A stretch of DNA of 17,733 bases from DASUDX01 sp036275365 (GCA_036275365.1 DASUDX010000034.1:1-17733), one strand, 5' to 3'; numbered from the stretch's first letter, positions 8,204-17,048 are shown. A program made the numbers and translations. The notes: generated by a model not told the origin, from the letters alone.

Positions 8204-8986
8204 TCAGCGGATGCGGGTGCCGATGCGCGAGAGATAGGGCCGCTTGGCCTGGCCGTCCCAGCTCATCCAGATCAGGAAGGCCTTGCCCACCAGATGGCGT
8301 TCGGCCACGGTGCCCCAGCCGCGCGAGTCGAAGCTGCCGTCGCGGTTGTCGCCCATGGCGAAGTACTCACCCTCCGGCACGGTGAACTCGAAGTTCTCGG
8401 CGGGCAGATCCGGATTGACCAGGATCTGGTGGGACACCGCACCGAGGTCCTCGCGCAGCCGGTAGGCGAGCCCGGCGGGGGCCCGTCCGGCGGCATAGGC
8501 GCCCTCCGGCGTCAGCGCCGCGACCTCGCCATTGATGGTGAGCACCTTGTCGCGGTAGACGATGCGATCGCCGGGCACCCCGACGATGCGCTTGATGAAA
8601 TCCGTAGAGGGGTCGCGCGGCCAGCGGAACACCACCACATCGCCCCGCTGCGGGCGACCCACCGGCAGGAACTCGTGGTGGAACACCGGATCGCGCACGC
8701 CGTAGGCGAACTTGTTGACCAGGATGAAGTCCCCGACCAGCAGGGTGGGAATCATCGAGCCGGAGGGAATCCGGAACGGCTCGGCAACGAAGGAGCGCAG
8801 CACCAGCACCGCCGCGATCACCGGGAAGAACGAGCGGCAGAAGTCGACCACCATGCCCGGCTTGTCATCGCCGATGCGATCGCGCCGGCGCGGCGCCAGC
8901 CACAGCACATCGAGCAGATAGCCCAGCCCGGTGAACAGGGCGAGCAGGGTCAGCAGGACCGCGAAGTCAAAATGGACGTCCTGCAT
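8204..8986 (-). CDS. lepB: Signal peptidase I
   Basis: LepB is the inner-membrane serine protease that removes signal peptides from Sec and Tat substrates. It is 260 residues long. Two N-terminal transmembrane segments are visible (about 6-29 and 52-67) with a short basic cytoplasmic loop APRRRDRIGDDKPG between them. Box B is IPSGSMIPTLLVGD with the nucleophile Ser77. Box D is RGDVVVFRWP...FIKRIVGVPGD with the general base Lys132. Box E is GDNRDGSFDSRGWG. All catalytic elements are present. ATG 8986 lies 2 bp after the lepA stop, so lepA-lepB coupling is expected. Many proteins in this window, including the barrel protein at 2915 and RseB, would be its substrates. Confidence 0.97.
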   Translation of the reverse strand: MQDVHFDFAVLLTLLALFTGLGYLLDVLWLAPRRRDRIGDDKPGMVVDFCRSFFPVIAAVLVLRSFVAEPFRIPSGSMIPTLLVGDFILVNKFAYGVRDPVFHHEFLPVGRPQRGDVVVFRWPRDPSTDFIKRIVGVPGDRIVYRDKVLTINGEVAALTPEGAYAAGRAPAGLAYRLREDLGAVSHQILVNPDLPAENFEFTVPEGEYFAMGDNRDGSFDSRGWGTVAERHLVGKAFLIWMSWDGQAKRPYLSRIGTRIR

Positions 8987-8988
8987 GG

Positions 8989-10788
<1,800 letters not shown>

Positions 10789-10849
10789 GGGAATCCGGCA
10801 CGCGGGAGGCCGCGCAGTATAGAGGACGGGCACCCGGGGCCCGGCGCCG
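10789..10849 (-). promoter_or_regulatory. Possible internal promoter and hairpin before lepA
   Basis: The 61-bp gap contains TATACT on the minus strand (plus 10816-10821), a 5-of-6 match to a -10 box, about 28 nt before the lepA ATG. No matching -35 hexamer sits 16-18 bp further upstream. Just before it is a dyad with arms CGGGC (10827-10831) and GCCCG (10839-10843) and a 7-nt loop, with no T tract after it. It could let lepA-lepB-rnc-era-recO be expressed apart from the sigma-E genes. Evidence is weak. Confidence 0.25.
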
Positions 10850-11110
10850 TCAAGGGCCGCGCGCGGCCCCGTCCAGCCATTGCTGCAGGGCGTCGGCGTC
10901 GAAGCGGCTGACACACACCGGCTCCCCGTCATCGGCCAGCAGCACCGGGATCTTCAGCCCCCAGCGGCGCTGCCAGAGCGGATCGGCATCCACCGCACAG
11001 ACCTCCAGCTGCAGACGCTGGTCCAGCCCGCTCTCCTGGAGGGCCTCGAGCATCTCCTCGCACAGCCCGCACTCGGCGCGGCCGAGCAGGCGCAGCCGTG
11101 GCCGGCTCAC
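10850..11110 (-). CDS. Glutaredoxin-like protein (DUF836 family)
   Basis: This is a small thioredoxin-fold protein of 86 residues. It starts with a beta strand RLRLLGRAECGLCEEML carrying the redox motif C14-G-L-C17, followed by a helix. KIPVLL supplies the cis-Pro (Pro55) and GEPVCVSRF the last strand of the fold. Two further cysteines are at 38 and 66. The family is found next to mucD and lepA in Pseudomonas and relatives; its substrate is not known. The GTG start at 11110 overlaps the mucD TGA (GTGA), so it is translated from the sigma-E operon message. A role in thiol homeostasis during envelope stress is inference from position. Confidence 0.85.
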   Translation of the reverse strand: MSRPRLRLLGRAECGLCEEMLEALQESGLDQRLQLEVCAVDADPLWQRRWGLKIPVLLADDGEPVCVSRFDADALQQWLDGAARGP

Positions 11111-12579
11111 TCGGCCGGCACCTCGGCGGCCGGAACGTCCAGCGGCAGGAAGGTGGGGGTGCCCTGGCGCTGCACCAGCATCGGCACGCTCACCCCGGGG
11201 GTGAGCCGGCCGACCACCTCGGCAAAGCGCTCGGGTGAATCGATGGCCTGGCCGGCGATCTGCAGGAGGATGTCGCCGACCCGCAGCCCGGCCCGGGCGC
11301 CGGCACCGCCGGCCACCTCGTCGACCCGGACCCCGCCCGCCAGCACCTGCTCGTCGCGGCGCTGGCTCTCGCTGAGCGGGCTCACCGCGATGCCCAGCGG
11401 CAGGGTCTTGACCCGCGGCAGCGCCGGGTCGGTCTTGCCCAGCGCAAGCTCGGTGTCCTGATTCTCCAGTACCCCGATCTCGACCTTGACGGTGAAGCGC
11501 TGGCCTTCGCGCAGCACATCGAGGGTGGCCGACTGGCCGGGATCGGTGTTGCCCACCATCGGCGGCAGGGCGCTGGAGGTGGGCAGATCCTCGCCGTTGT
11601 AGCGCAGGATCACATCACCGACCTGGATGCCGGCATCGCGGGCGGGGCTGGCGTCCACCACGCTCGCCACCAGGGCGCCGACCGGCTTGTCCAGACCCAG
11701 CTTGAGGGCCAGATCGCGGTCGACTTCCTGCACCACCACGCCCAGCCAGCCGCGGGTGACCTGGCCGCCATCGCGCAGCTGCTGGGCGACCTTGGCGGCG
11801 ACATCGATCGGAATCGCGAAGCTGACCCCCTGGTAGCCGCCGTTCTGCGAGTAGATCTGCGAATTGACGCCGACCACCCGGCCCTGCAGATCGAACAGCG
11901 GCCCGCCGCTGTTGCCCGGGTTGATCGCCACATCGGTCTGGATGAAGGGCACATACTGCTCGGAGGGCAGGTTGCGACCCTTGGCGCTGACGATGCCGGC
12001 GGAGACCGAGTAGTCAAAACCGAATGGCGAGCCGATCGCCAGCACCCACTGCCCGGGACGCAGGCGGCTGGAGTCGCCCAGGGTCACCGCCGGCAGATCG
12101 GTGGCGTCGATCTTGAGCAGGGCCAGATCGCTGCGCTCATCGCTGCCCACCAGCTGGGCGGAGAGCTGGCGGCGGTCCAGGGTGCGCACGATGATCTCGT
12201 CGGCGTCGCGCACCACATGGTAATTGGTGAGGATGTAGCCGTCCTCCCAGAGGACGAAGCCGGAACCCAGCGGCTGGGCCTCGTCGCCCGGGGCCTCGCG
12301 CGGCTCGGGCGGCGGGGTGCCGCCGTGCTCCTCGAAGAAGCGCTTGAACCAGTCCGGCGCCTGTTCCAGCGCCGGATCGTCCGCCGCCGGGGCCTCGGCC
12401 GCCGGCTGGCCGCGGGACACGGCGCTGATGTTGACCACCGAGGGGCTGGCCTGCTCGACCAGATCGGCGAAATCCGGGTAGGCCCCGGGCGTGCCGCGCG
12501 AGCAACCGGCGGCGGCCAGACCCAGCAGCGCAGCCAGCAGAAGCCGGGCGGGAGCGCGGCGGCGTAGGACAAACCTCAT
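11107..12579 (-). CDS. mucD: MucD/DegP-type periplasmic serine protease with two PDZ domains
   Basis: This HtrA-family protease/chaperone clears misfolded envelope proteins and damps sigma-E signalling. It has 490 residues. The trypsin-like domain shows the catalytic triad His121 (TNYHVV), Asp151 (RSDLALLKI) and Ser224 (NPGNSGGPL). Two PDZ domains follow, with VTRGWLGVVVQEVDRDLA opening the first and the second ending near the C-terminus. The region matches P. aeruginosa MucD closely (AIGSPFGFDYSVSAGIVSAK, YVPFIQTDVAINPGNSGGP). Unusually, the N-terminus reads LLGLAAAGCSRG with Cys26, which looks like a lipoprotein signal rather than an A-x-A site. A linker at 58-100 is rich in Ala, Pro and Glu. 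ATG 12579 has a strong GGGGGAG ribosome binding site 6 nt upstream. rseC/mucC, which sits just before mucD in Pseudomonas, is missing. Confidence 0.95.
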   Translation of the reverse strand: MRFVLRRRAPARLLLAALLGLAAAGCSRGTPGAYPDFADLVEQASPSVVNISAVSRGQPAAEAPAADDPALEQAPDWFKRFFEEHGGTPPPEPREAPGDEAQPLGSGFVLWEDGYILTNYHVVRDADEIIVRTLDRRQLSAQLVGSDERSDLALLKIDATDLPAVTLGDSSRLRPGQWVLAIGSPFGFDYSVSAGIVSAKGRNLPSEQYVPFIQTDVAINPGNSGGPLFDLQGRVVGVNSQIYSQNGGYQGVSFAIPIDVAAKVAQQLRDGGQVTRGWLGVVVQEVDRDLALKLGLDKPVGALVASVVDASPARDAGIQVGDVILRYNGEDLPTSSALPPMVGNTDPGQSATLDVLREGQRFTVKVEIGVLENQDTELALGKTDPALPRVKTLPLGIAVSPLSESQRRDEQVLAGGVRVDEVAGGAGARAGLRVGDILLQIAGQAIDSPERFAEVVGRLTPGVSVPMLVQRQGTPTFLPLDVPAAEVPAE

Positions 12580-12620
12580 GAGCGGCTCCCCCGATCGGGG
12601 CCAGGGCGGTGGTGGTTAGT
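12580..12620 (-). promoter_or_regulatory. rseB-mucD spacer with a palindrome over the mucD ribosome binding site
   Basis: The spacer holds the perfect 12-bp palindrome CCCCGATCGGGG (12589-12600). In the minus-strand mRNA its second arm is part of the purine-rich GGGGGAG ribosome binding site of mucD. A 4-bp GC stem with a GAUC loop could therefore compete with ribosome binding. The stem is short and the effect unproven. Confidence 0.3.
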
Positions 12621-13676
12621 CTAAGGGGCGCCGGTCGCGGCCGGCTCCACCGGCAGCTCGGCCTCGGGCAGGCTGTCGCCGATCATGCGGACGGTTTCCT
12701 GCGGCGCCTCGCCGACCACGGTGATGTGGGTGCGGCCGACGACCCGGCCGTAGGCATGCACCGCGCCCAGCTGGGAGACGCCGCGGAAGGCGTTTTCCAC
12801 CGGCACCCGCTGGTGGGTGCGGAACACCGAGATGGCCGTCAGGCCATCGGTGAGCAGCACATGCTCGACCAGACCGCTGCCGTCCGGCAGGCTGCGCACC
12901 TTGCGCATGGTCACCCGGAAACCGGGCGGCATCTGCCCCATCTGCAGCGGGGCATTGGCCGGCGCGCGGCGCTGCTCGACGCTGGCCTTGCTGGCCGCCA
13001 CCGACTCGGCCACCGCGCTGATCGCCGGGGCTGCGTTCTCGGTGGCCTGGCGCCGCTCGGCGGGGTCGAGCTCGGATTCGAAGGCGGCATCCGGAATCAC
13101 CGCCGGAAAGGCGACCTCGGTGAAGAACATCTGCTCGAGCAGGCGGTGATCGCGCCCCATCAGGCTGATCTTGAGCGGCACTGCGGTGCGCTCATCCGCC
13201 CACACCTCGTAGCCATAGCGGAAGCGGTCGCGCGGAATCACGGCAATGCCGCGGCAGCTGCGCCCGGCCACCCGGGCCTGACCGAGATCGCGGATCTCGT
13301 AGAGGGCGGAGAGCTGGGCGATGCGTTCCGGGTTGAGGCCGGGAAACAGGTCCTTGGGAGTGGGCCGGTCCACCGTCAGGCGCTGCTCCTTGGGCAGGAT
13401 GCAGACCACCTTGTCATTGTGCTTGAGCACCTCGCGCACCTCGCCGGTGAGCGAGTGCACCCGCTCGCGCTCCTGGCCATCGCGATAGCCATGGGTGACG
13501 CGGAAGGTCTCGAGCAGATCGTCCCCGCGGTAAATCACCGTGCCCTGGTAGTTGGAGGCGCGGGCGGCCTCGCTGGCCTTGATCAGCCACTCGGCCGGCG
13601 TCATCGCCGCCACCGACAGCGGGGTGCCGCAGGCGAGCAGCAGCAGGCCCAGACGGGGCAGACGGGTGACCGCCAT
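12621..13676 (-). CDS. rseB: Sigma-E regulator RseB/MucB (periplasmic lipid/LPS-sensing modulator)
   Basis: RseB binds the periplasmic part of RseA and shields it from regulated proteolysis until envelope lipids or LPS intermediates displace it. The product has 351 residues, longer than the roughly 316-318 of E. coli RseB and P. aeruginosa MucB. A signal peptide (LGLLLLACGTPLSVAA) precedes WLIKASEAARASNYQGTVIY, the family's lipoprotein-like large domain. The small C-terminal domain starts near LPPGF-like QMPPGFRVTM (248-257) and contains HVLLTDGLTAISVF. The extra length is mainly an Ala/Glu/Ser-rich linker, about residues 204-247. Cys92 and Cys141 could form a disulfide. The ATG at 13676 overlaps the rseA stop by one base (TGATG). 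Confidence 0.93.
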   Translation of the reverse strand: MAVTRLPRLGLLLLACGTPLSVAAMTPAEWLIKASEAARASNYQGTVIYRGDDLLETFRVTHGYRDGQERERVHSLTGEVREVLKHNDKVVCILPKEQRLTVDRPTPKDLFPGLNPERIAQLSALYEIRDLGQARVAGRSCRGIAVIPRDRFRYGYEVWADERTAVPLKISLMGRDHRLLEQMFFTEVAFPAVIPDAAFESELDPAERRQATENAAPAISAVAESVAASKASVEQRRAPANAPLQMGQMPPGFRVTMRKVRSLPDGSGLVEHVLLTDGLTAISVFRTHQRVPVENAFRGVSQLGAVHAYGRVVGRTHITVVGEAPQETVRMIGDSLPEAELPVEPAATGAP

Positions 13677-14290
13677 CAGCGCACCCCGCCGTCGGCGGCC
13701 ACTGCGCGCAGGTCGGCGGTATGGGCAGCGAAGCGGGCGTAGCGCAGGGTGCCGCCGACGCCTTCCTCGGCCATCGCGCTGCTGTGGTCGATCAGGAAGC
13801 TGCGCAGCTGGCGCGCCGAGGCATCGTCCGAACGCGGCCAGGCCTGCACCAGGGCGGGATCCGCGGAGACCGACAGCAGCGGTCCGGCACCCGGATCCGG
13901 CAGCGAGACGCTGCTGCCCGCCGGCGCTGGCAGGCTGCGGCTCTCCGGCCTGACCAGCAGCACCGCCAGGGCCCCCATCGAGGCCGCGGCGGCGAGACCG
14001 ATCAGCGGCTTCCACACGCGGGCGGCGGTGCGGCGGGGCGGCAGCGCGACCACGCGGCTGGCCAGTTGGCGCTGCGGCGGGGCCTCGCGGCGCACCGCGT
14101 CCATCACCCCGGCGCAGATGCAGGGCTGACCCTTGAGCACCCGCACGCCTTCGCGGGCGTCCTGGGCGAGCCGGCCGCGGCTGAAGCGCCGGGCCAGCTC
14201 GGGGTCGCGCTCGAGAGCGTCGAGCAGTCGGTCCAGCTCCTCGGGCGTGCACTCACCATCGATCAGCGCCGACAGGGCTTCCACCGTCAT
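13676..14290 (-). CDS. rseA: Anti-sigma-E factor RseA/MucA
   Basis: RseA is a single-pass inner-membrane protein that holds sigma-E inactive in the cytoplasm and is destroyed stepwise when misfolded outer-membrane proteins appear. It has 204 residues. The N-terminal binding domain reads EALSALIDGECTPEELDRLL, then RFSRGRLAQDARE, typical of the family. One transmembrane segment spans about 93-113 (VWKPLIGLAAAASMGALAVLLV). The periplasmic tail ends with LRSFLIDHSSAMAEEGVGG and a short region for RseB contact. Cysteines are at 14, 57 and 59. ATG 14290 is chosen over an upstream GTG (14326) because GGAAGG lies 7 nt before it and the family starts close to this point. It lies 121 bp after rpoE, an unusually wide gap for this gene pair. 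Confidence 0.92.
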   Translation of the reverse strand: MTVEALSALIDGECTPEELDRLLDALERDPELARRFSRGRLAQDAREGVRVLKGQPCICAGVMDAVRREAPPQRQLASRVVALPPRRTAARVWKPLIGLAAAASMGALAVLLVRPESRSLPAPAGSSVSLPDPGAGPLLSVSADPALVQAWPRSDDASARQLRSFLIDHSSAMAEEGVGGTLRYARFAAHTADLRAVAADGGVR

Positions 14291-14411
14291 GCTCGCACCT
14301 TCCCATCGTCCATCATTGCTCTCCACCGACCCAGCCTAAACCACGGACCGCACCGAAAGTTCCCTGAACCGGCCGTGAACCACGGATAAAGTTTGCCCAG
14401 ACCGACCTCGC
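14291..14411 (-). promoter_or_regulatory. rpoE-rseA spacer with repeats, a dyad and a sigma-E-like -35
   Basis: On the minus strand GGAACTT (plus 14357-14363) is a perfect sigma-E -35 sequence. At 16 bp downstream only TTTAGG is found, a poor -10. Upstream of the -35, GGTTCA occurs twice with an 11-bp period (plus 14365-14370 and 14376-14381). The second copy overlaps the perfect dyad CCGTG-AAC-CACGG (14373-14385). The 9-mer AACCACGGA is repeated at 14339-14347 and 14378-14386. The layout looks like a promoter with an activator or repressor site that would drive rseA-rseB-mucD separately from rpoE. The -10 is the weak point. Confidence 0.33.
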
Positions 14412-14984
14412 TCAGCTCAGCAGGGGCTTGAGTACCTCGTCGATCGCCTCGCGGGCCCGGAAGATGCGCGAGCGCACCGTGCCGATCGGGCAGCCCATCA
14501 CCTCGGCGATCTCCTCGTAGCTGAGCCCGTCGAACTCGCGCAGGCTGATCGCCTGGCGCAGGTCCGGCGGCAGCCGGGCGATGGCCTCGGCGACCTTGTC
14601 CTTGATCTCCTCGGACAGCAGCACCGCTTCCGGGGTTTCCACATCGGCCATCTGCTCGGTGTGGCCGTAGAGCTCGGCGTCCTGGACATCGATGTCCTGG
14701 TTGCTGGGCCGCCGGTGGCGCGCCACCAGATGGTTCTTGGCGGTGTTGATGCCGATGCGGTAGAGCCAGGTGTAGAACGCGCTCTCGCCCTTGAAGCCCT
14801 TGAGCGCGCGGTAGGCCTTGATGAAGGTCTCCTGGGCCACATCCGGGGCATCGGCATCCCCCACCAGGCGGCCGACCAGCTGGATGATCTTGTACTGGTA
14901 GCGGCGCACCAGCAGCTCGAAGGCGCGGGCATCGCCGGCCTGGGCCCGGGCCACCAGCTGGTTGTCGAGGACTTCTTCGCTCAT
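14412..14984 (-). CDS. rpoE: RNA polymerase sigma factor RpoE (AlgU/AlgT type)
   Basis: This extracytoplasmic-function sigma factor directs the envelope-stress regulon and is inhibited by RseA encoded downstream. It has 190 residues. Region 2 includes AFELLVRRYQYKIIQLVGRL and DVAQETFIKAYRALKGFKGE, then AFYTWLYRIGINTAKNHLV. Region 4 has LPPDLRQAISLREFDGLSYE, then EIAEVMGCPIGTVRSRIFRA, which recognises the GAACTT -35. It is nearly identical in these parts to E. coli RpoE and P. aeruginosa AlgU. ATG 14984 matches the family start MSEE-x-LD. The 118-bp spacer to divergent nadB has no GAACTT element, so direct self-activation is not evident there. Confidence 0.97.
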   Translation of the reverse strand: MSEEVLDNQLVARAQAGDARAFELLVRRYQYKIIQLVGRLVGDADAPDVAQETFIKAYRALKGFKGESAFYTWLYRIGINTAKNHLVARHRRPSNQDIDVQDAELYGHTEQMADVETPEAVLLSEEIKDKVAEAIARLPPDLRQAISLREFDGLSYEEIAEVMGCPIGTVRSRIFRAREAIDEVLKPLLS

Positions 14985-15102
14985 CGGTTGGTCGTTGTCG
15001 GCCCACGGCGCCCGGCACGGGGTGGCCCCACCGTACACTGGACGCCGGCGCCGGCAGGACGCTCGTGCGCGCCGCCCCAGTCTAACGAGGAAGCCCCCCG
15101 CA
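14985..15102. promoter_or_regulatory. Divergent rpoE / nadB control region
   Basis: This 118-bp spacer must hold the promoters of both operons. Towards nadB there are only weak -10-like hexamers (TACACT at 15034-15039, TCTAAC at 15081-15086), neither with a good -35. Towards rpoE I see no GAACTT and no convincing housekeeping promoter. A GC-only 12-bp palindrome GCCGGCGCCGGC lies at 15044-15055. GAGGAA at 15087-15092, 10 nt before the nadB GTG, is the likely nadB ribosome binding site. Confidence 0.4.
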
Positions 15103-16707
15103 GTGCTGAGCGATGTCTTGATCCTGGGCAGCGGCGCGGCTGGCCTGTCCCTCGCCCTGCGTCTGGCCCAGGCCGGCCGGCAGGTCACGGTGGTTTCCAA
15201 GGCGAGCCTGGAAAGCGGCAGCACCCTCTGGGCCCAGGGCGGCATCTCGGCGGTGCTCGACGAGGGCGACTCCCTCGAATCCCATGTGCGCGACACCCTG
15301 GTGGCCGGCGCCGGGCTGTGCGACGAGCAGGCGGTGCGCTACACCGTCCAGCGCGGTCCGGACGGCATCCGCTGGCTGATCGAACAAGGGGTGGTGTTCA
15401 CCGAGGAGGACGGCGAGCAGCGCGGCCGCCGGCTGCATCTGACCCGGGAGGGCGGGCACAGCCACCGGCGGGTGGTGCACGCGGCCGATGCCACCGGCCA
15501 CGCGGTGGAAACCACCCTCGCCTCGCTGGTCGCCGCCCATCCCAACATCCGGGTGCGGGCGCGGGCGGTGGCGGTGGATCTGATCCTCGATGCGCCGCGC
15601 CGTCGTGCCGTCGGCGCCTATCTCTACGACCGCGACAGCAAGGAGATCAGCGCCGAATCGGCCAAGGCGGTGGCCCTGTGCACCGGGGGCGCCAACCAGG
15701 TCTATCTGTACTCATCCAACCCCTATGGCGCTTCCGGGGATGGCATCGCGATGGCCTGGCGAGCCGGCTGCCGGGTGGCCAACATGGAGTTCATGCAGTT
15801 CCACCCGACCACGCTCTACCACAAGGACTCGCGCAGCTTCCTGATCAGCGAGGCCTTGCGCGGCGAAGGCGCCTGGCTGCGGTTGCCGCTGCCGGATGGC
15901 CGCCCGGGCGAGCGCTTCATGCACCGCTTCGACGAGCGCGGCGAACTGGCCCCGCGCGATGTGGTGGCCCGCGCCATCGATCACGAGATGAAGCGGCTCG
16001 GCCTCAAGCATGTGCTGCTCGACATCACCCACAAGCCGGCGAGCTTCATCCGCCACCACTTCCCCACCATCCATGCCCATTGCCTGAGCCTGGGGCTGGA
16101 TATCTGCCGCGAGCCGATTCCGGTGGTGCCCTCGGCCCACTTCACCTGCGGCGGGGTGGTGACCGATCTGCGCGCCCGTACCGATCTCGACGGGCTTTAT
16201 GCCATCGGCGAGGTGGCCTGCACCGGCCTGCACGGCGCCAACCGCCTGGCCAGCAACTCGCTGCTGGAGTGCCTGGTGTTCGCCGAGGCCGCCGCCGAGG
16301 ATCTGCTGGCCACTCTCGACGAGCGCCCGGCCCCGCCGCCGCCGCGGCCCTGGGATGCCTCACGGGTCACCGATTCCGACGAGGATGTGGTGGTCTCCCA
16401 CAACTGGCTGGAACTGCGCACCTTCATGTGGGACTACGTCGGCATCGTGCGCACCACCAAGCGCCTGCAGCGGGCGCTGCGGCGGGTCGAACTGCTGCGC
16501 CAGGAGATCCAGGACTACTACGGCAACTACCGGATCAGCCATCACCTGATCGAGCTGCGCAATCTGGTGGTCTGCGCCGAGCTGATCGTGCGCTCGGCGC
16601 TGGCCCGGCATGAATCGCGGGGCCTGCACTACACCCTCGATCACCCTGCCGCGGCCGAGGGTGCGGGAGCCTGGACCGTGCTGCCGGGCCGACAGCCGGC
16701 CGCCTGA
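15103..16707 (+). CDS. nadB: L-aspartate oxidase
   Basis: NadB is an FAD enzyme that oxidises L-aspartate to iminoaspartate, the first step of de novo NAD synthesis (NadA is the partner). It has 534 residues, close to the 540 of E. coli. The dinucleotide-binding GSGAAG is at 9-14 in VLILGSGAAGLSLALRLA. Further hallmarks are STLWAQGGISAVLDEGDS, EFMQFHPTTLY, SRSFLISEALRGEGA, ELAPRDVVARAID and the FAD-contact HFTCGGV and GANRLASNSLLE. The helical C-terminal domain has the succinate-dehydrogenase/NadB pattern (FMWDYVGIVRT). The start is GTG 15103, since the upstream extension resembles nothing and GAGGAA precedes this codon. nadB next to rpoE, in divergent orientation, is standard in gammaproteobacteria. 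Confidence 0.97.
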   Translation: MLSDVLILGSGAAGLSLALRLAQAGRQVTVVSKASLESGSTLWAQGGISAVLDEGDSLESHVRDTLVAGAGLCDEQAVRYTVQRGPDGIRWLIEQGVVFTEEDGEQRGRRLHLTREGGHSHRRVVHAADATGHAVETTLASLVAAHPNIRVRARAVAVDLILDAPRRRAVGAYLYDRDSKEISAESAKAVALCTGGANQVYLYSSNPYGASGDGIAMAWRAGCRVANMEFMQFHPTTLYHKDSRSFLISEALRGEGAWLRLPLPDGRPGERFMHRFDERGELAPRDVVARAIDHEMKRLGLKHVLLDITHKPASFIRHHFPTIHAHCLSLGLDICREPIPVVPSAHFTCGGVVTDLRARTDLDGLYAIGEVACTGLHGANRLASNSLLECLVFAEAAAEDLLATLDERPAPPPPRPWDASRVTDSDEDVVVSHNWLELRTFMWDYVGIVRTTKRLQRALRRVELLRQEIQDYYGNYRISHHLIELRNLVVCAELIVRSALARHESRGLHYTLDHPAAAEGAGAWTVLPGRQPAA

Positions 16708-16729
16708 GGCACGCCTTCGCGCCGTCCGC

Positions 16730-16751
16730 AAAAAAGGCGCGGACTCTCCGC
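16730..16751 (-). terminator. Intrinsic terminator, minus strand
   Basis: Read on the minus strand the hairpin is GCGGA-GAG-TCCGC, followed by GCC and then six T residues (plus-strand A run 16730-16735). A short GC stem with a U tract is the usual rho-independent form. It lies 23 bp beyond the convergent nadB stop and would end minus-strand transcripts coming from 17056 or beyond. The stem is only 5 bp with a 3-nt loop, so strength is uncertain. Confidence 0.55.
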
Positions 16752-16996
16752 CGTCCCCCAACCCCGGCGAAGAGCCGCGCCGCCCCAGCATGCGGCGGGA
16801 CCGTCGCCCCCGCGTCAGCCCCGCTGCAGCCCGACTCTGCCGCTGCCCTCGCCGGCCTCACAAGGCGGGTCTGGCACCCGCCAGGCGGAGGACGCGCCGC
16901 CGCCGACCCCCTGCAGATGACGGCACCAGCCGCGCCCCGCGCGCAGCCAGCGGGCTCCGGCCGGCAGCACCGGTCGGCGGCCCGACGCCACCTTTC

Positions 16997-17023
16997 GTCA
17001 TAAATTCGGCATCCAAATGTCAG
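16997..17023 (-). promoter_or_regulatory. Possible minus-strand promoter in an AT-rich island
   Basis: CTGACA (plus 17018-17023) and TATGAC (plus 16997-17002) lie on the minus strand, 5 of 6 and 4 of 6 matches to -35 and -10. The spacer is 15 bp, shorter than the usual 17. It would start an RNA near 16990 that reaches the terminator at 16730, about 260 nt. The AT-rich island stands out in very GC-rich surroundings, which is the main reason for noting it. Confidence 0.2.
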
Positions 17024-17030
17024 GTCGGCG

Positions 17031-17048
17031 CCGGCCGCCGGCGGCCGG
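17031..17048. repeat. Perfect 18-bp palindrome after the stop of the RiPP-like gene
   Basis: CCGGCCGCCGGCGGCCGG is identical to its reverse complement and begins 8 bp after the stop of the gene at 17056. In RNA it can form a 7-bp all-GC stem with a CCGG tetraloop. No T run follows on either strand, so it is not a complete intrinsic terminator; it may protect a 3' end or mark attenuation. In GC-rich DNA such a palindrome can also arise by chance. Confidence 0.7.

Noticed and set aside
14291..14326. An upstream GTG start for rseA at 14326
   Set aside because: The ATG at 14290 has a GGAAGG ribosome site 7 nt upstream and fits the family's N-terminus; the extra 12 residues resemble nothing.
15044..15055. 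The 12-bp palindrome GCCGGCGCCGGC between rpoE and nadB as an operator
   Set aside because: Only G and C, made of a repeated GCCGGC unit that is frequent in such DNA; nothing ties it to a promoter element.
14661..16613. A 650-residue plus-strand frame overlapping rpoE and nadB
   Set aside because: It runs through two certain genes in the wrong frame or strand and shows no motif.
16858..17001. A 47-residue minus-strand reading frame starting ATG at 17001 in the gap right of nadB
   Set aside because: Its ATG lies inside the only promoter-like -10 in the area, it has no ribosome binding site, and the product is Arg/Ala/Gly-rich as expected of random GC-rich frames.
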